Assembly: GCA_937896015.1 (NCBI GenBank)
Contig: CALBLR010000320.1
Coordinates: 1 to 8,844, forward strand
DNA length: 8,844 nucleotides
Source: an uncultured Prevotellaceae bacterium
GTDB lineage: Bacteria > Bacteroidota > Bacteroidia > Bacteroidales > Muribaculaceae
Direction: 5' to 3'
The position numbers were made by a program, and so were the translations under genes. Below the pieces are notes generated by a model. It was not told the DNA's origin. It did not search any database and saw only the letters and a program-made list of their open reading frames with translations. The number at the start of each line of letters is the position of its first letter. The first letter of the stretch is position 1. This document shows positions 1 to 6,885 of the stretch, one piece after another.

Positions 1-1137
1 TACATATCAAACAATCTGGTAAAAGACCTGGCCGAGCAGGAGCGCGACCGCATGGAAATTTGGGCCAACGCCACGCGCGAACTTGCCGCCATGGGCAGCG
101 AAACCTCTACCGGCGAGCCTGCCATGCCTACCGATGTGGACTTTCTGCTCAACATCATCGAGCGCAACCACAACATACCCGTGCTGCTGGTTGACGACCG
201 CGACAGCATATTGCTCAACCGCAACTTCCGCCTGCCTGAGGCGGTCGACAGCATGTCGCCCTACAGCATATCGCCGCGCAACATGCAGTTTTTGAAGGAG
301 CGGCTGGCCCACCTGAAAACCACCCACAACAAGATTGAGATTAAAATCGACAGCCACACCACGCAATGGCTCTACTACGAAGACTCCACAGTGCTGCGCC
401 GCCTGGCATACTACCCCTACATCCAGCTTGCCGTGCTGCTCATATTCATCGCCGTGGCCTACTTTGCACTGATCAGCGTGAAAAAGGCCGAGCAAAACAA
501 GGTGTGGGTGGGCTTGTCGAAAGAGACGGCACACCAGCTGGGCACGCCCATATCGTCGCTAATGGCGTGGACGCAGATGCTGCAGCAAATGGGCGTGGAC
601 GCAGATGTGGTTGCCGACATGGACAAGGATGTGCACCGCCTTTCGGTGATTGCCGACCGATTCTCTAAAATAGGCTCGATGCCCGACAAGGAACTGACAT
701 TTATCAACGAGGCAGTGGAGCGCAGCCTCGACTACATGAGTTCGCGCATTCCGCGCCACGTGCATCTGAGCGTGGTCACCGACGACGCCCACAACTGCGG
801 CGTGATGCTGTGCCAGTCGCTGTTTGAGTGGGTGATGGAAAACCTCACCAAAAACGCCGTCGACGCCATGGAAGGCGAGGGCTGCCTGACCATAACAGTG
901 GGCTGCAACGAATCGAACGCCGTGATTCTGGTGCGCGACAGCGGCAAGGGCATTGCCCGTAAAAACTTCAAAAACGTGTTCACTCCCGGCTTCACCACCA
1001 AGAAGCGCGGTTGGGGTCTGGGACTCACTCTGGTGAAGCGCATCATCGAGGAGTACCACGGCGGCAAAATCTATGTCAAAGAGTCGGAACTGGGCAAGGG
1101 CACCACTTTTGCCATCGAAATTCCAAAAGTAAACTGA
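1..1137 (+). CDS. Sensor histidine kinase, 5'-truncated by the window edge
   Basis: Frame 1 is open from base 1 (first residues YISNNLVKDLAEQERDRMEIW), so the true start lies upstream; the ATG at 52 is internal. 378 residues are visible. The first ~135 residues look like the membrane-proximal end of a periplasmic sensor domain with no family I recognise. A membrane helix follows at about bases 409-480 (IQLAVLLIFIAVAYFALI). There is no obvious HAMP domain. The dimerisation H-box is KETAHQLGTP, with the phospho-acceptor His encoded at 532-534. The ATPase domain shows an N-box (ENLTKNAVDAM, about 838-870), a G1 box (RDSGKGI, Asp at 937-939) and a G2 box (GWGLGLTL from 1009). All residues needed for ATP binding and autophosphorylation appear intact. 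It should phosphorylate a response regulator, but none is in the window. The partner, the signal and any first membrane helix lie outside or are unknown. Confidence 0.93.
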   Translation, partial: YISNNLVKDLAEQERDRMEIWANATRELAAMGSETSTGEPAMPTDVDFLLNIIERNHNIPVLLVDDRDSILLNRNFRLPEAVDSMSPYSISPRNMQFLKERLAHLKTTHNKIEIKIDSHTTQWLYYEDSTVLRRLAYYPYIQLAVLLIFIAVAYFALISVKKAEQNKVWVGLSKETAHQLGTPISSLMAWTQMLQQMGVDADVVADMDKDVHRLSVIADRFSKIGSMPDKELTFINEAVERSLDYMSSRIPRHVHLSVVTDDAHNCGVMLCQSLFEWVMENLTKNAVDAMEGEGCLTITVGCNESNAVILVRDSGKGIARKNFKNVFTPGFTTKKRGWGLGLTLVKRIIEEYHGGKIYVKESELGKGTTFAIEIPKVN

Positions 1138-1144
1138 TTTTTTT

Positions 1145-2662
1145 CTATTTTCCCGGCGGCATCGAGCGGTTCAGGATGAGCATGTCGTTGCTCAGACGCG
1201 GAATTTTGCGCTGGCCGCCAAGCTTGCCTCCGTCGCGGGCCAGCCACTCGTCGAACAGACCAACGCGGGCCTCTACTATGGCGGGCCGGTCGAGGAAAAT
1301 GTCGCCGCTGCGCTTGGCGTCGTAGTCACTGTTCACGGCACGTAGGCTGGCATCGAGCGCATCGGCAAACTGATCGAGGCTGCGCGGAGGCTTGGCAAAC
1401 TCTATTAGCCACTGGTGGCGGCCCTTGCGCCCCTCGGCGGCATAGACGGGAGCCGCAGTGTAGTTGAGCACCTGCGCCCCGGTGACGCGCTGCGCCTCGG
1501 CTATGGCATGGTCGGCGTTATACACCATCAGCTCCTCGCCAAAGGCATTGATGAAGCTGCGTGTGCGCCCGGCTATTTTAATTTTCACAGGATTCAGCTG
1601 CTCGATGGTCACTGTGTCGCCTATGCGGTAGCGCCACAGGCCGTTGCAAGCCGTTATCACAAGTTCATATGTGCGGCCCTGCTCTATCTCCCATATTGGG
1701 TACACCTCCGGATGCAGGCTGCCAGAGTCTTCTATGGGCAGAAATTCAAAGAACACGCCCGCATCAAGCAGCAGCAGCATTGCGGTGGTGTCCCACGACG
1801 ATTGCACGGCAAAGAAGCCCTCGCTGGCATTGTAGGTGTCGAGGAAGTGCATGCGGCTCATGTCGCACAGCTGCTCATACTGGGCACGGTAGGGGGCAAA
1901 TGCAATGCCACCGTGGAAAAACACCTCAAGGTGCGGCCACACCTCGTGGATGCAGCTGGCTCCAGTGCGCTCCAGCACACGCTTTATCACCGTGAGAAAC
2001 CACGACGGCACCCCCGATATGTTGGTCACATCCTTACCTATGCTGGCCTCTACCAGCGCAGGCAGCTTCTGACTCCAGTCCTGCATAAGGGCCACCTTCT
2101 TGCCGGGCACGCGAAACATGTTGACCACCGGGTTGATGTTTTCAATCAAGTTGGCCGAAAGGTCGCCCACACGCACCCCGGGCTTAAGTTTCAGCTCGTT
2201 GGCAAAGCTGCCGCCCAAAATGAATCCCTTGCCTGAAAAAATGCGGCTGTCGGGCACCAGGTTCAGGTAGTGGGCCACCACATCGGTGGCTCCACGGTAG
2301 TGGTTGAGCCGGAACGATTCGGGAGTAATGGGAATGTATTTGCTCTTGCCGTCGCTCGTGCCCGACGACTGTGCGAAGTTGATGCAGCGCCCGGGCCACA
2401 GCACGTCTTTCTCACCGTCGACCATGCGCATAATCTGTGGGCGCAGATCCTCGTAGCGGTAGAGCGGCACAGTGGAGGCAAACTGGCGGTAGGTGCGGAT
2501 GCTCGAAAAGTCGTAGTGGCGGCCTATCTCGGTGAGCGACGCACGCTCGATGAGCTTCACCAGCTGGCCTTGCTGCACACTGTCGGCATGGTCGATGTAG
2601 AGCAGGTGCTGGCGCAGGCGGCCGGCGGTGTAGCTTCGCATTATTGGGGTGAAATCAAGCAT
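1145..2662 (-). CDS. GH3 auxin-responsive promoter family protein (acyl-adenylate/amido synthetase fold)
   Basis: A 505-residue protein, close to the length of other bacterial GH3 proteins. The three ATP/AMP-binding motifs of the family are present: the P-loop-like SSGTSDGKSKYIP at about residues 99-111, YNASEG at 277-282, and YRIGDT at 345-350. Plant GH3 enzymes adenylate a carboxylic acid (jasmonate, indole acetate and others) and transfer it to an amino acid. The acid used by bacterial homologues is not established, so substrate and pathway are unknown. No signal peptide or membrane segment, so probably cytosolic. I chose the ATG at 2662 (MLDFTPIMRS) over an in-frame ATG at 2773: the 37 extra codons would run through the upstream terminator and over the putative -7 element, and they do not look like protein. 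It converges on the histidine kinase gene with 7 bases between stops. It lies downstream of ribH but is separated by a terminator, so it is probably transcribed on its own. Confidence 0.92.
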   Translation of the reverse strand: MLDFTPIMRSYTAGRLRQHLLYIDHADSVQQGQLVKLIERASLTEIGRHYDFSSIRTYRQFASTVPLYRYEDLRPQIMRMVDGEKDVLWPGRCINFAQSSGTSDGKSKYIPITPESFRLNHYRGATDVVAHYLNLVPDSRIFSGKGFILGGSFANELKLKPGVRVGDLSANLIENINPVVNMFRVPGKKVALMQDWSQKLPALVEASIGKDVTNISGVPSWFLTVIKRVLERTGASCIHEVWPHLEVFFHGGIAFAPYRAQYEQLCDMSRMHFLDTYNASEGFFAVQSSWDTTAMLLLLDAGVFFEFLPIEDSGSLHPEVYPIWEIEQGRTYELVITACNGLWRYRIGDTVTIEQLNPVKIKIAGRTRSFINAFGEELMVYNADHAIAEAQRVTGAQVLNYTAAPVYAAEGRKGRHQWLIEFAKPPRSLDQFADALDASLRAVNSDYDAKRSGDIFLDRPAIVEARVGLFDEWLARDGGKLGGQRKIPRLSNDMLILNRSMPPGK

Positions 2663-2686
2663 TGCTGTGGTCTTTTTAATGTTCCA

Positions 2687-2694
2687 CAAATTTA
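2687..2694 (-). promoter_or_regulatory. Putative Bacteroidetes -7 element for the GH3 gene
   Basis: The minus strand reads TAAATTTG here, an exact fit to the Bacteroidetes -7 consensus TAnnTTTG. It sits 24 bases before the GH3 start, giving a leader of roughly 15-20 bases. I see no TTTG or TTG at the usual -33 distance, because that stretch is the GC-rich hairpin at 2708-2727. The call therefore rests on the -7 match and its position behind a terminator. Confidence 0.4.
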
Positions 2695-2707
2695 CAATAA
2701 AATTGCG

Positions 2708-2727
2708 GCCCGCAGCAGCTGGCGGGC
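2708..2727 (-). terminator. Second GC hairpin behind the ribH terminator
   Basis: A perfect 6-bp stem (2722-2727 with 2708-2713, GCCCGC/GCGGGC on the minus strand) with an 8-base loop. A short AT tract reading ATTTTATT on the minus strand follows a few bases later. It is only 2 bases beyond the T tract of the stronger terminator, so it could be a back-up terminator. The T tract is interrupted and separated from the stem by CGCA, so on its own this would be a weak signal. Confidence 0.4.
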
Positions 2728-2729
2728 AC

Positions 2730-2772
2730 AAAAAATGCGTCCCGGCCACGCTTTGCAAGTGACGGGGACGCA
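2730..2772 (-). terminator. Rho-independent terminator after ribH
   Basis: On the minus strand a 14-bp stem is formed by 2772-2759 and 2749-2736. It has one C-C mismatch and one G-U wobble; the outer eight pairs (TGCGTCCC/GGGACGCA) are perfect. The loop is 9 bases. The stem is followed immediately by six T residues (plus-strand A run at 2730-2735). It begins 23 bases after the ribH stop. This marks the end of the isomerase-to-ribH transcription unit and argues that the GH3 gene downstream is transcribed separately. Confidence 0.87.
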
Positions 2773-2795
2773 CAAGTGCGTTGTTACGAAGCAGC

Positions 2796-3287
2796 TTATT
2801 TCAGCGACTGCTTGAAGGCAGCCATCTGCACGGCTGCGTCGGCCGCCTCGGTGCCCTTGTTGCCCAGCGCGCCGCCAGCGCGGTCGATGGCCTGCTGCTG
2901 GTTTTCGGTGGTGAGCACACAGAATATCACGGGCACGTTGCCTGTGGCGTTAAGGTAGGCGCAGCCTTGGGTGGCATTGTCGCACACATAGTCGAAGTGT
3001 GGAGTGCCGCCGCGAATCACGCAGCCTATCATTATCACAGCGCTGAAGCGGCCAGTGCGGGCCAGTTGAGAGGCGCCAAATGTGAGTTCCACCGTGCCGG
3101 GCACGCGGTGAGTCTCCACCGCATCGGCCGGATAGCCGAGTTCGGCCAGGCGGTCGGTAACGCCCTTGAGCAGGGCATCGGTCACCTCGGCGTTCCACTC
3201 AGCTGCCACCACGCCCACTTTGAGGCCGGTCACATAAGGCAACTTCACGGCTGCGCTGCGGTCGCTGCTTCTTAGTTCAGTTGACAT
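2796..3287 (-). CDS. ribH: 6,7-dimethyl-8-ribityllumazine synthase
   Basis: A 163-residue protein of normal length for RibH. It condenses 5-amino-6-ribitylamino-uracil with 3,4-dihydroxy-2-butanone 4-phosphate, the penultimate step of riboflavin synthesis, and normally forms pentamers or 60-subunit capsids in the cytosol. Family landmarks in order: AEWN (29-32, the substrate-stacking aromatic position, here Trp), VPGTVEL (62-68), GCVIRGGTPHFDYV (88-101, with the catalytic His at 97), VLTTEN (124-129) and NKGTEAA (143-149). It starts 16 bases after the stop of the TPR-GDPD frame with no promoter visible between, so it is probably the last gene of that operon; the terminator at 2730-2772 follows. 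No other rib gene is in the window. The start at 3287 gives the usual short variable N-terminal arm. Confidence 0.96.
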   Translation of the reverse strand: MSTELRSSDRSAAVKLPYVTGLKVGVVAAEWNAEVTDALLKGVTDRLAELGYPADAVETHRVPGTVELTFGASQLARTGRFSAVIMIGCVIRGGTPHFDYVCDNATQGCAYLNATGNVPVIFCVLTTENQQQAIDRAGGALGNKGTEAADAAVQMAAFKQSLK

Positions 3288-3303
3288 ATTGCTATATTGT
3301 TTT

Positions 3304-4143
3304 TTAGTAAATTGATTTCGACTTGCTCTTGCTCACTGGCTCGGGGAAAAGCATGTTAGTGGTGATGAAGTCCACGCCGCACTCCTTCATGCGGTTGAAG
3401 ATTTCGGGGTTGTCCACCGTCCAGCAGTTCACCTTGAGTCCAGCCTCGTGCAGTTCCTTCACCAACTCGGGGCTTATGAGCTTGTAGCTTGCGTCAAGGT
3501 CGATGTGGCGCTTCTTGCACCACTTGATCCACTTTTGCGGGTCTTCCTTGCCGCCGGCCAGAGCCTGCACCTTGAATTTTGGATACTGCTTGTGTATGTA
3601 TTCAATCACTTCGGGCATAAACGAGATGATAATGGCTTCGTCGGTATAGCCCTTTTGAGCTATCAGGTTCATCAGCGCCGGCACACCGTCGAGGCAAGTG
3701 TTTTCGGGGTCTTTGTCGCTCTGCGAGTGAATCGACACGCACTCCTCGGCCTTGATTTCAATCACAGGCACCTTTCCAAGCTCGCGGCACAGGTCAAGAT
3801 ACTGGCCAAGGCTCATGAGGTGGCCTACATAGGTGACACCTTTGCGCACCTGCTTCAGCGGTGTGGCTAGCACCTCGTCGAGGTTCATCTGCGAGAAGCC
3901 TGTGGCGGGTCCGCCCACGCGCTTCATGTCGCCATCGTGGCACACCACCCAGGCACCGTCCTTGGTGAGGTGGATGTCGCACTCAAGGCCCCAAGCGCCC
4001 GAAGCGGCGCCGTTGCGGAATGCGGCCTCGGTGTTTTCCACGCCCCACACCGAGCCGCGGTGACCTACGATTTGCTGTGCGTTCAGGCCCAGCGACGCTG
4101 CCAGCAGAATGGCAGCGGTGAAAATACTTTTCAGCAATGTCAT
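3304..4143 (-). other. GDPD module with its own start and signal peptide
   Basis: Starting at the internal ATG at 4143, this 279-residue segment is by itself a standard secreted glycerophosphodiester phosphodiesterase. These enzymes hydrolyse glycerophosphodiesters to glycerol 3-phosphate and an alcohol. Numbered from that Met: signal peptide 1-22 (Lys5, hydrophobic core, likely cleavage after LNA before QQ); GHRG with catalytic His28-Arg29; LECDIHLTKDG with metal ligands Glu54 and Asp56; CHD with the second catalytic His69; EIK with Glu129 and Lys131; NCWTVDN at 239-245; and GVDFITTN at 256-263. The C terminus is a short SKSKSKSIY tail. The mature enzyme should be periplasmic. I think this is the functional translation unit even though no stop codon separates it from the TPR coding sequence. 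It would be the third or fourth gene of the operon, 16 bases before ribH. Confidence 0.85.
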
Positions 4144-5154
4144 AATATTAAAGTTTTTATTTTTGTTATTTAAGAGGTTTTCGATTTCCACTATTTCGGC
4201 ATTGGCATTGAGCCGCCTGGCCAGCGGCAGCAGCGACTGCAGCAGCTGCTCGGCCGCCGCGCGGCGGTTAATGAGGCGCATAAGGGCCTTGGCGAGGCCT
4301 ATCGACAGCACCAGTTCATCGTAGCCCAGCGTGTCGCTCAGCTTCTTTTGGTAGCGCAGCGCTTTGGTGTAGTAGCGCACTGCGTTGCGCCCGTTACCCG
4401 TTTCCAGCATTATGTCGCCCTCCTTTTTAAGCGAGTGAATGAGGTTGCGCAGGGCCGAGCGGGCCTTGGCGGTGTCGGGGGCGCGGTCGAGCATCGAGGT
4501 GTAGATTTCTGTCATCTGCTGGTAGTGCGCATACACCTCCATCTGCTTGTTGCGCGACTTGAATATGTGCGCACTCGCCTCAACGGCGCACAGCAGCATG
4601 GCCGAGAAGCGAGCCCCGTCTTTGTGCGACAGCCGCTCGAGCAGCCTCTGGGCCTTAGTCAGCTCCTTGGTGGCACGGCTGCTGTCGCCCAGCGCATTGT
4701 GTGTCACAGCCAGGTTGTAGAGCAGCGAGGCCACTATGGCCAGGAAGTCGTTGGTCTTTTTGCCGGTGATTTGCGAAAGCACACCCAGCGCGTTCTCGGC
4801 CGAACCGAGAGCCAGCATGTAGTCGGCCCCCTCAACAAATATGGTCATGCGGGCCAGCCACAGCCATGCCAAGTGCAGCGGCGGCAGCTTGTGGGCCACA
4901 TCGCTGAACACGCATCGGTCAATCTCCATGGCCGCGTCGCGGCTGCGTCCGTGCTGCATGAGATACACCACATACCACAGCCTCACATCAAGGGCCACAG
5001 GCTCGCTTAGGCCGTCGGCGGGCGGCAGGCTGCCGCTGGCCTCGATTTGCGCCTTGGCTATGATAATGTCGTTGGCCAAAGCCGGAAACGACGTTTCAAT
5101 GAGCAATCCCTTTATTGGCTGCCCGCCGTCTTTTTCTTCCATCGCTTTTTCCAT
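3304..5154 (-). CDS. TPR protein fused in frame to a secreted glycerophosphodiester phosphodiesterase
   Basis: One uninterrupted 616-codon frame holding what look like two proteins. Residues 1-337 are soluble, helical and TPR-like: a clear repeat at about 143-174 (LLYNLAVTHNALGDSSRATK), another at about 239-272 (GDIMLETGNGRNAVRYYTKA), with weaker repeats around. Residues 338-616 are a full GDPD enzyme with its own Met and signal peptide (see the separate entry at 3304-4143). The joint (residues 328-337, LNNKNKNFNI) is coded by an AT-rich stretch resembling a normal intergenic leader. Both other frames close at this point (TAA at 4172-4170 and at 4168-4166). So either the TPR stop was lost by a small indel or substitution, or the assembly has an error here, or this is a real fusion. 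The start at 5154 lies 24 bases after the PfkB stop, and ATG codons at residues 1 and 5 are both possible. The TPR half has no signal peptide. Its function is unknown beyond likely protein-protein contact. Confidence 0.8.
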   Translation of the reverse strand: MEKAMEEKDGGQPIKGLLIETSFPALANDIIIAKAQIEASGSLPPADGLSEPVALDVRLWYVVYLMQHGRSRDAAMEIDRCVFSDVAHKLPPLHLAWLWLARMTIFVEGADYMLALGSAENALGVLSQITGKKTNDFLAIVASLLYNLAVTHNALGDSSRATKELTKAQRLLERLSHKDGARFSAMLLCAVEASAHIFKSRNKQMEVYAHYQQMTEIYTSMLDRAPDTAKARSALRNLIHSLKKEGDIMLETGNGRNAVRYYTKALRYQKKLSDTLGYDELVLSIGLAKALMRLINRRAAAEQLLQSLLPLARRLNANAEIVEIENLLNNKNKNFNIMTLLKSIFTAAILLAASLGLNAQQIVGHRGSVWGVENTEAAFRNGAASGAWGLECDIHLTKDGAWVVCHDGDMKRVGGPATGFSQMNLDEVLATPLKQVRKGVTYVGHLMSLGQYLDLCRELGKVPVIEIKAEECVSIHSQSDKDPENTCLDGVPALMNLIAQKGYTDEAIIISFMPEVIEYIHKQYPKFKVQALAGGKEDPQKWIKWCKKRHIDLDASYKLISPELVKELHEAGLKVNCWTVDNPEIFNRMKECGVDFITTNMLFPEPVSKSKSKSIY

Positions 5155-5178
5155 GAGATTGTGTTGCTTTAATGATAT

Positions 5179-6138
5179 TCACTGTTTTTGCCGCTCGGCC
5201 TCGGCCTGGGCCAGCTGGCGGCGGCACTCAGCGGCAAAGTAGGCTGTAACGCAGTTGTCGGGCTGGCCGGCACACACTGCGGCACACTTGAATGCCGCTG
5301 CCGTTATGCCCTGCCAGGCCTCGTCGTCGAGCGTCTTAAGTTCGTCGCGATCTACGCCCAGGCGGCACAGCTCGCTCACTATGCCCGCTGTGAATCCGGC
5401 TTGCCAACCCAGCAGATTGGCACTGCCGCCGCCGGAATTGGCCACATCGTGCCGCTTGCCGGTGCTGAACCGGCTGAGGCTGAGGTCGGGATTGATGTGC
5501 ATATAGTTTGAACAGTAAAACTCAATATGGTTGCGGAACGCCTCCTCGCCGCTCTCGCCGGGGAAGATGTCGTTGATGTCGCGGTTGTGGGCTATCACAA
5601 TGTCGGAAATCTCAAGATTCTCGAGAATGTTGGGCATAACGCGCGTTATGCGAAAGTTGATTCCGTGCTGGAATCCGGGCAAGTAGATGATTATGGCCTT
5701 GCGCTCGGAGGCATAGCTCACAAGCTCAAACAGCCGCTCGCGCTGCGGCAGGTCGATGGCATACAGCGACCCGAACACCACTATGTCGCCCTCGTCGATG
5801 CGGGGCCATATCACGTCGAAGCGGTCGTTTGGATAGCTGCCATAGTTCACTATTTTGTCGGCCTCGCCAGGTGTCTTGAATATTGCAGAAAAAGCCGTGG
5901 AGCCTTCTGTGAAGCGGTCGATCGACTTCACATCCACGCTGTGCTCCGACAAGAAGTCGACCACCATTTGGCCCACACTGTCGGTGCCACACTCGCTCAC
6001 CATGCTCACAGGCAGCCCCATGGCTCCGAGCGAGGCTGCTGTGTTGGCTATGCGGCCGCCTATGAAGGCGGCAAGCGGCTTGCCGCCGCTGAACACGGTG
6101 TCGACCACCGATTCGCCTATTGCAATGATTTTGCGCAT
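5179..6138 (-). CDS. PfkB-family carbohydrate kinase, motif-degenerate (possible pseudokinase)
   Basis: A 319-residue protein with the ribokinase/PfkB fold. The start (RKIIAIGESVVDTVF) and the first PfkB signature (GGRIANTAASLGAMG, 27-41) are typical, as are SECGTDSVGQ (48-57) and the C-terminal helices. The second signature is not. Where active members have GAGD followed by xFxAGF, this protein has NSGGGSANLLGWQAGF (234-249), so the catalytic-base Asp is missing or displaced. The D-x-N-x-R-like segment that usually follows the mid-protein beta strand reads YLPGFQHG (152-159). ATP-dependent sugar phosphorylation is thus doubtful; a regulatory or binding role is possible. The reading frame shows no internal break, so this is not simple decay. 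It starts 43 bases after the isomerase stop and ends 24 bases before the TPR start, so it is probably co-transcribed with both. The sugar substrate cannot be read from the sequence. Confidence 0.85.
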   Translation of the reverse strand: MRKIIAIGESVVDTVFSGGKPLAAFIGGRIANTAASLGAMGLPVSMVSECGTDSVGQMVVDFLSEHSVDVKSIDRFTEGSTAFSAIFKTPGEADKIVNYGSYPNDRFDVIWPRIDEGDIVVFGSLYAIDLPQRERLFELVSYASERKAIIIYLPGFQHGINFRITRVMPNILENLEISDIVIAHNRDINDIFPGESGEEAFRNHIEFYCSNYMHINPDLSLSRFSTGKRHDVANSGGGSANLLGWQAGFTAGIVSELCRLGVDRDELKTLDDEAWQGITAAAFKCAAVCAGQPDNCVTAYFAAECRRQLAQAEAERQKQ

Positions 6139-6181
6139 AATTCCTTATTTTTTTCTTAAATTTCCCTTTTTCAATCCAACA

Positions 6182-6781
6182 TCAACTGCGGCTCTTCACG
6201 CCCAGATATCCGCCGTGGTGGCGCATGGCGTAGTCGCGCTTGGTGAAGCCTGTGGCCTGCATCGAGCCTACCACCAGCACATCGCCCATCACTGTCATCA
6301 TGGTGGTGGAAGTAGTGGGAGTGAGACCGAGTGGGCACACCTCAGGCGCCCCTCCGGTCCAAAGGCATATGTCGGCAAGACGCGCAAGCTCACTCTGGTT
6401 GTTGCCAGTGATTACGATGAACCCAAGCTGCGGATACAGGGCGTGCGCCAGGTCGACAAGGGCAAGAATCTCGCTTGTCTTGCCCGAATTGCTCAGCAGC
6501 AGCATCACATCGTTGGGCTGGAGCACGCCCAAGTCGCCGTGCTGCGCCTCGCTGGGGTGCAGAAACACTGCCGGAATTCCTGTCGACGAGAAAGTGGTGG
6601 CAATGTTTTCGGCTATCTGGCCGCACTTGCCCATACCAGAAGTCACGAGCTTGCCGCCCTTGTTGTGCACTTGCTCCACTATGAGGCTCACCGCCTTGTT
6701 ATATTCATCGGTTACGGGGATATTCTTTACAGCATTGCTTTCGGCCTCCAGAATACTTTTCATCGTTTGCTTAACGTCCAT
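6182..6781 (-). CDS. KpsF/GutQ/KdsD-family SIS sugar-phosphate isomerase, CBS-less (arabinose-5-phosphate isomerase-like)
   Basis: A 199-residue single SIS domain. Family landmarks: SGMGKCGQIAENIA (48-61), LHPSEAQHGDLG (74-85), LSNSGKTSE (96-104), EVCPLGLTPTTSTT (147-160) and RHHGGYLG (187-194). The positions I recall as catalytic in E. coli KdsD (Lys59, His88, Glu111, Glu152, His193) line up with Lys52, His81, Glu104, Glu147 and His188, so all are kept. The likely reaction is ribulose 5-phosphate to arabinose 5-phosphate, the precursor of Kdo for LPS or capsule. E. coli KdsD is about 328 residues with a pair of CBS domains; these are absent here, as in the single-domain form I recall from Bacteroides fragilis. 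HHGG replaces the usual HPGG. It is the first gene of the putative operon, behind the -7 element at 6902-6909, and is followed by the PfkB-like gene. A different phosphosugar substrate cannot be excluded. Confidence 0.92.
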   Translation of the reverse strand: MDVKQTMKSILEAESNAVKNIPVTDEYNKAVSLIVEQVHNKGGKLVTSGMGKCGQIAENIATTFSSTGIPAVFLHPSEAQHGDLGVLQPNDVMLLLSNSGKTSEILALVDLAHALYPQLGFIVITGNNQSELARLADICLWTGGAPEVCPLGLTPTTSTTMMTVMGDVLVVGSMQATGFTKRDYAMRHHGGYLGVKSRS

Positions 6782-6831
6782 GACTTTACATCAATTAAAA
6801 ATGTGTTGGTGTCAAAAAATAAATAGAACGC

Positions 6832-6885
6832 AAACGCCGCTGCCTTAGTGCCTTAATCGACAGTAATGGCCTACAGCGCCCGTTT
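6832..6885 (-). other. Possible stem-loop and short tandem repeat in the isomerase leader
   Basis: Two five-base arms pair with each other: 6832-6836 with 6881-6885 (AAACG/CGTTT) and 6838-6842 with 6874-6878 (CGCTG/CAGCG). A small internal loop separates the two helices, and the apical loop is 31 bases. Within the apical loop region lies an imperfect direct repeat, TGCCTTAG then TGCCTTAA (6841-6856). This sits between the putative promoter and the isomerase start, so it would be in the 5' leader of the mRNA. I do not recognise a riboswitch class. Confidence 0.25.

Noticed and set aside
1138..1144. Shared terminator between the convergent histidine kinase and GH3 genes
   Set aside because: Only 7 bases (mostly T) separate the stops, and I see no stem in or just around them.
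1415..2236. 273-codon open frame on the plus strand
   Set aside because: It is fully antisense to the GH3 gene, whose motifs are clear; the composition (many His, Leu, Gly) is typical of a shadow frame.
2663..2773. Upstream in-frame start for the GH3 gene at 2773
   Set aside because: The extra 37 codons would translate the ribH terminator stem and the TAAATTTG element and show no protein-like conservation; the ATG at 2662 gives the usual GH3 N terminus.
3001..3020. GGT in place of the more common GET/GAT in the RibH motif
   Set aside because: This position varies within the family; the catalytic His and the neighbouring residues are intact, so it is not unusual.
5855..6826. Long open frame (323 codons) on the plus strand
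   Set aside because: It lies antisense across the isomerase and PfkB genes, has no recognisable domain, and is explained by the high GC content of the opposite strand.
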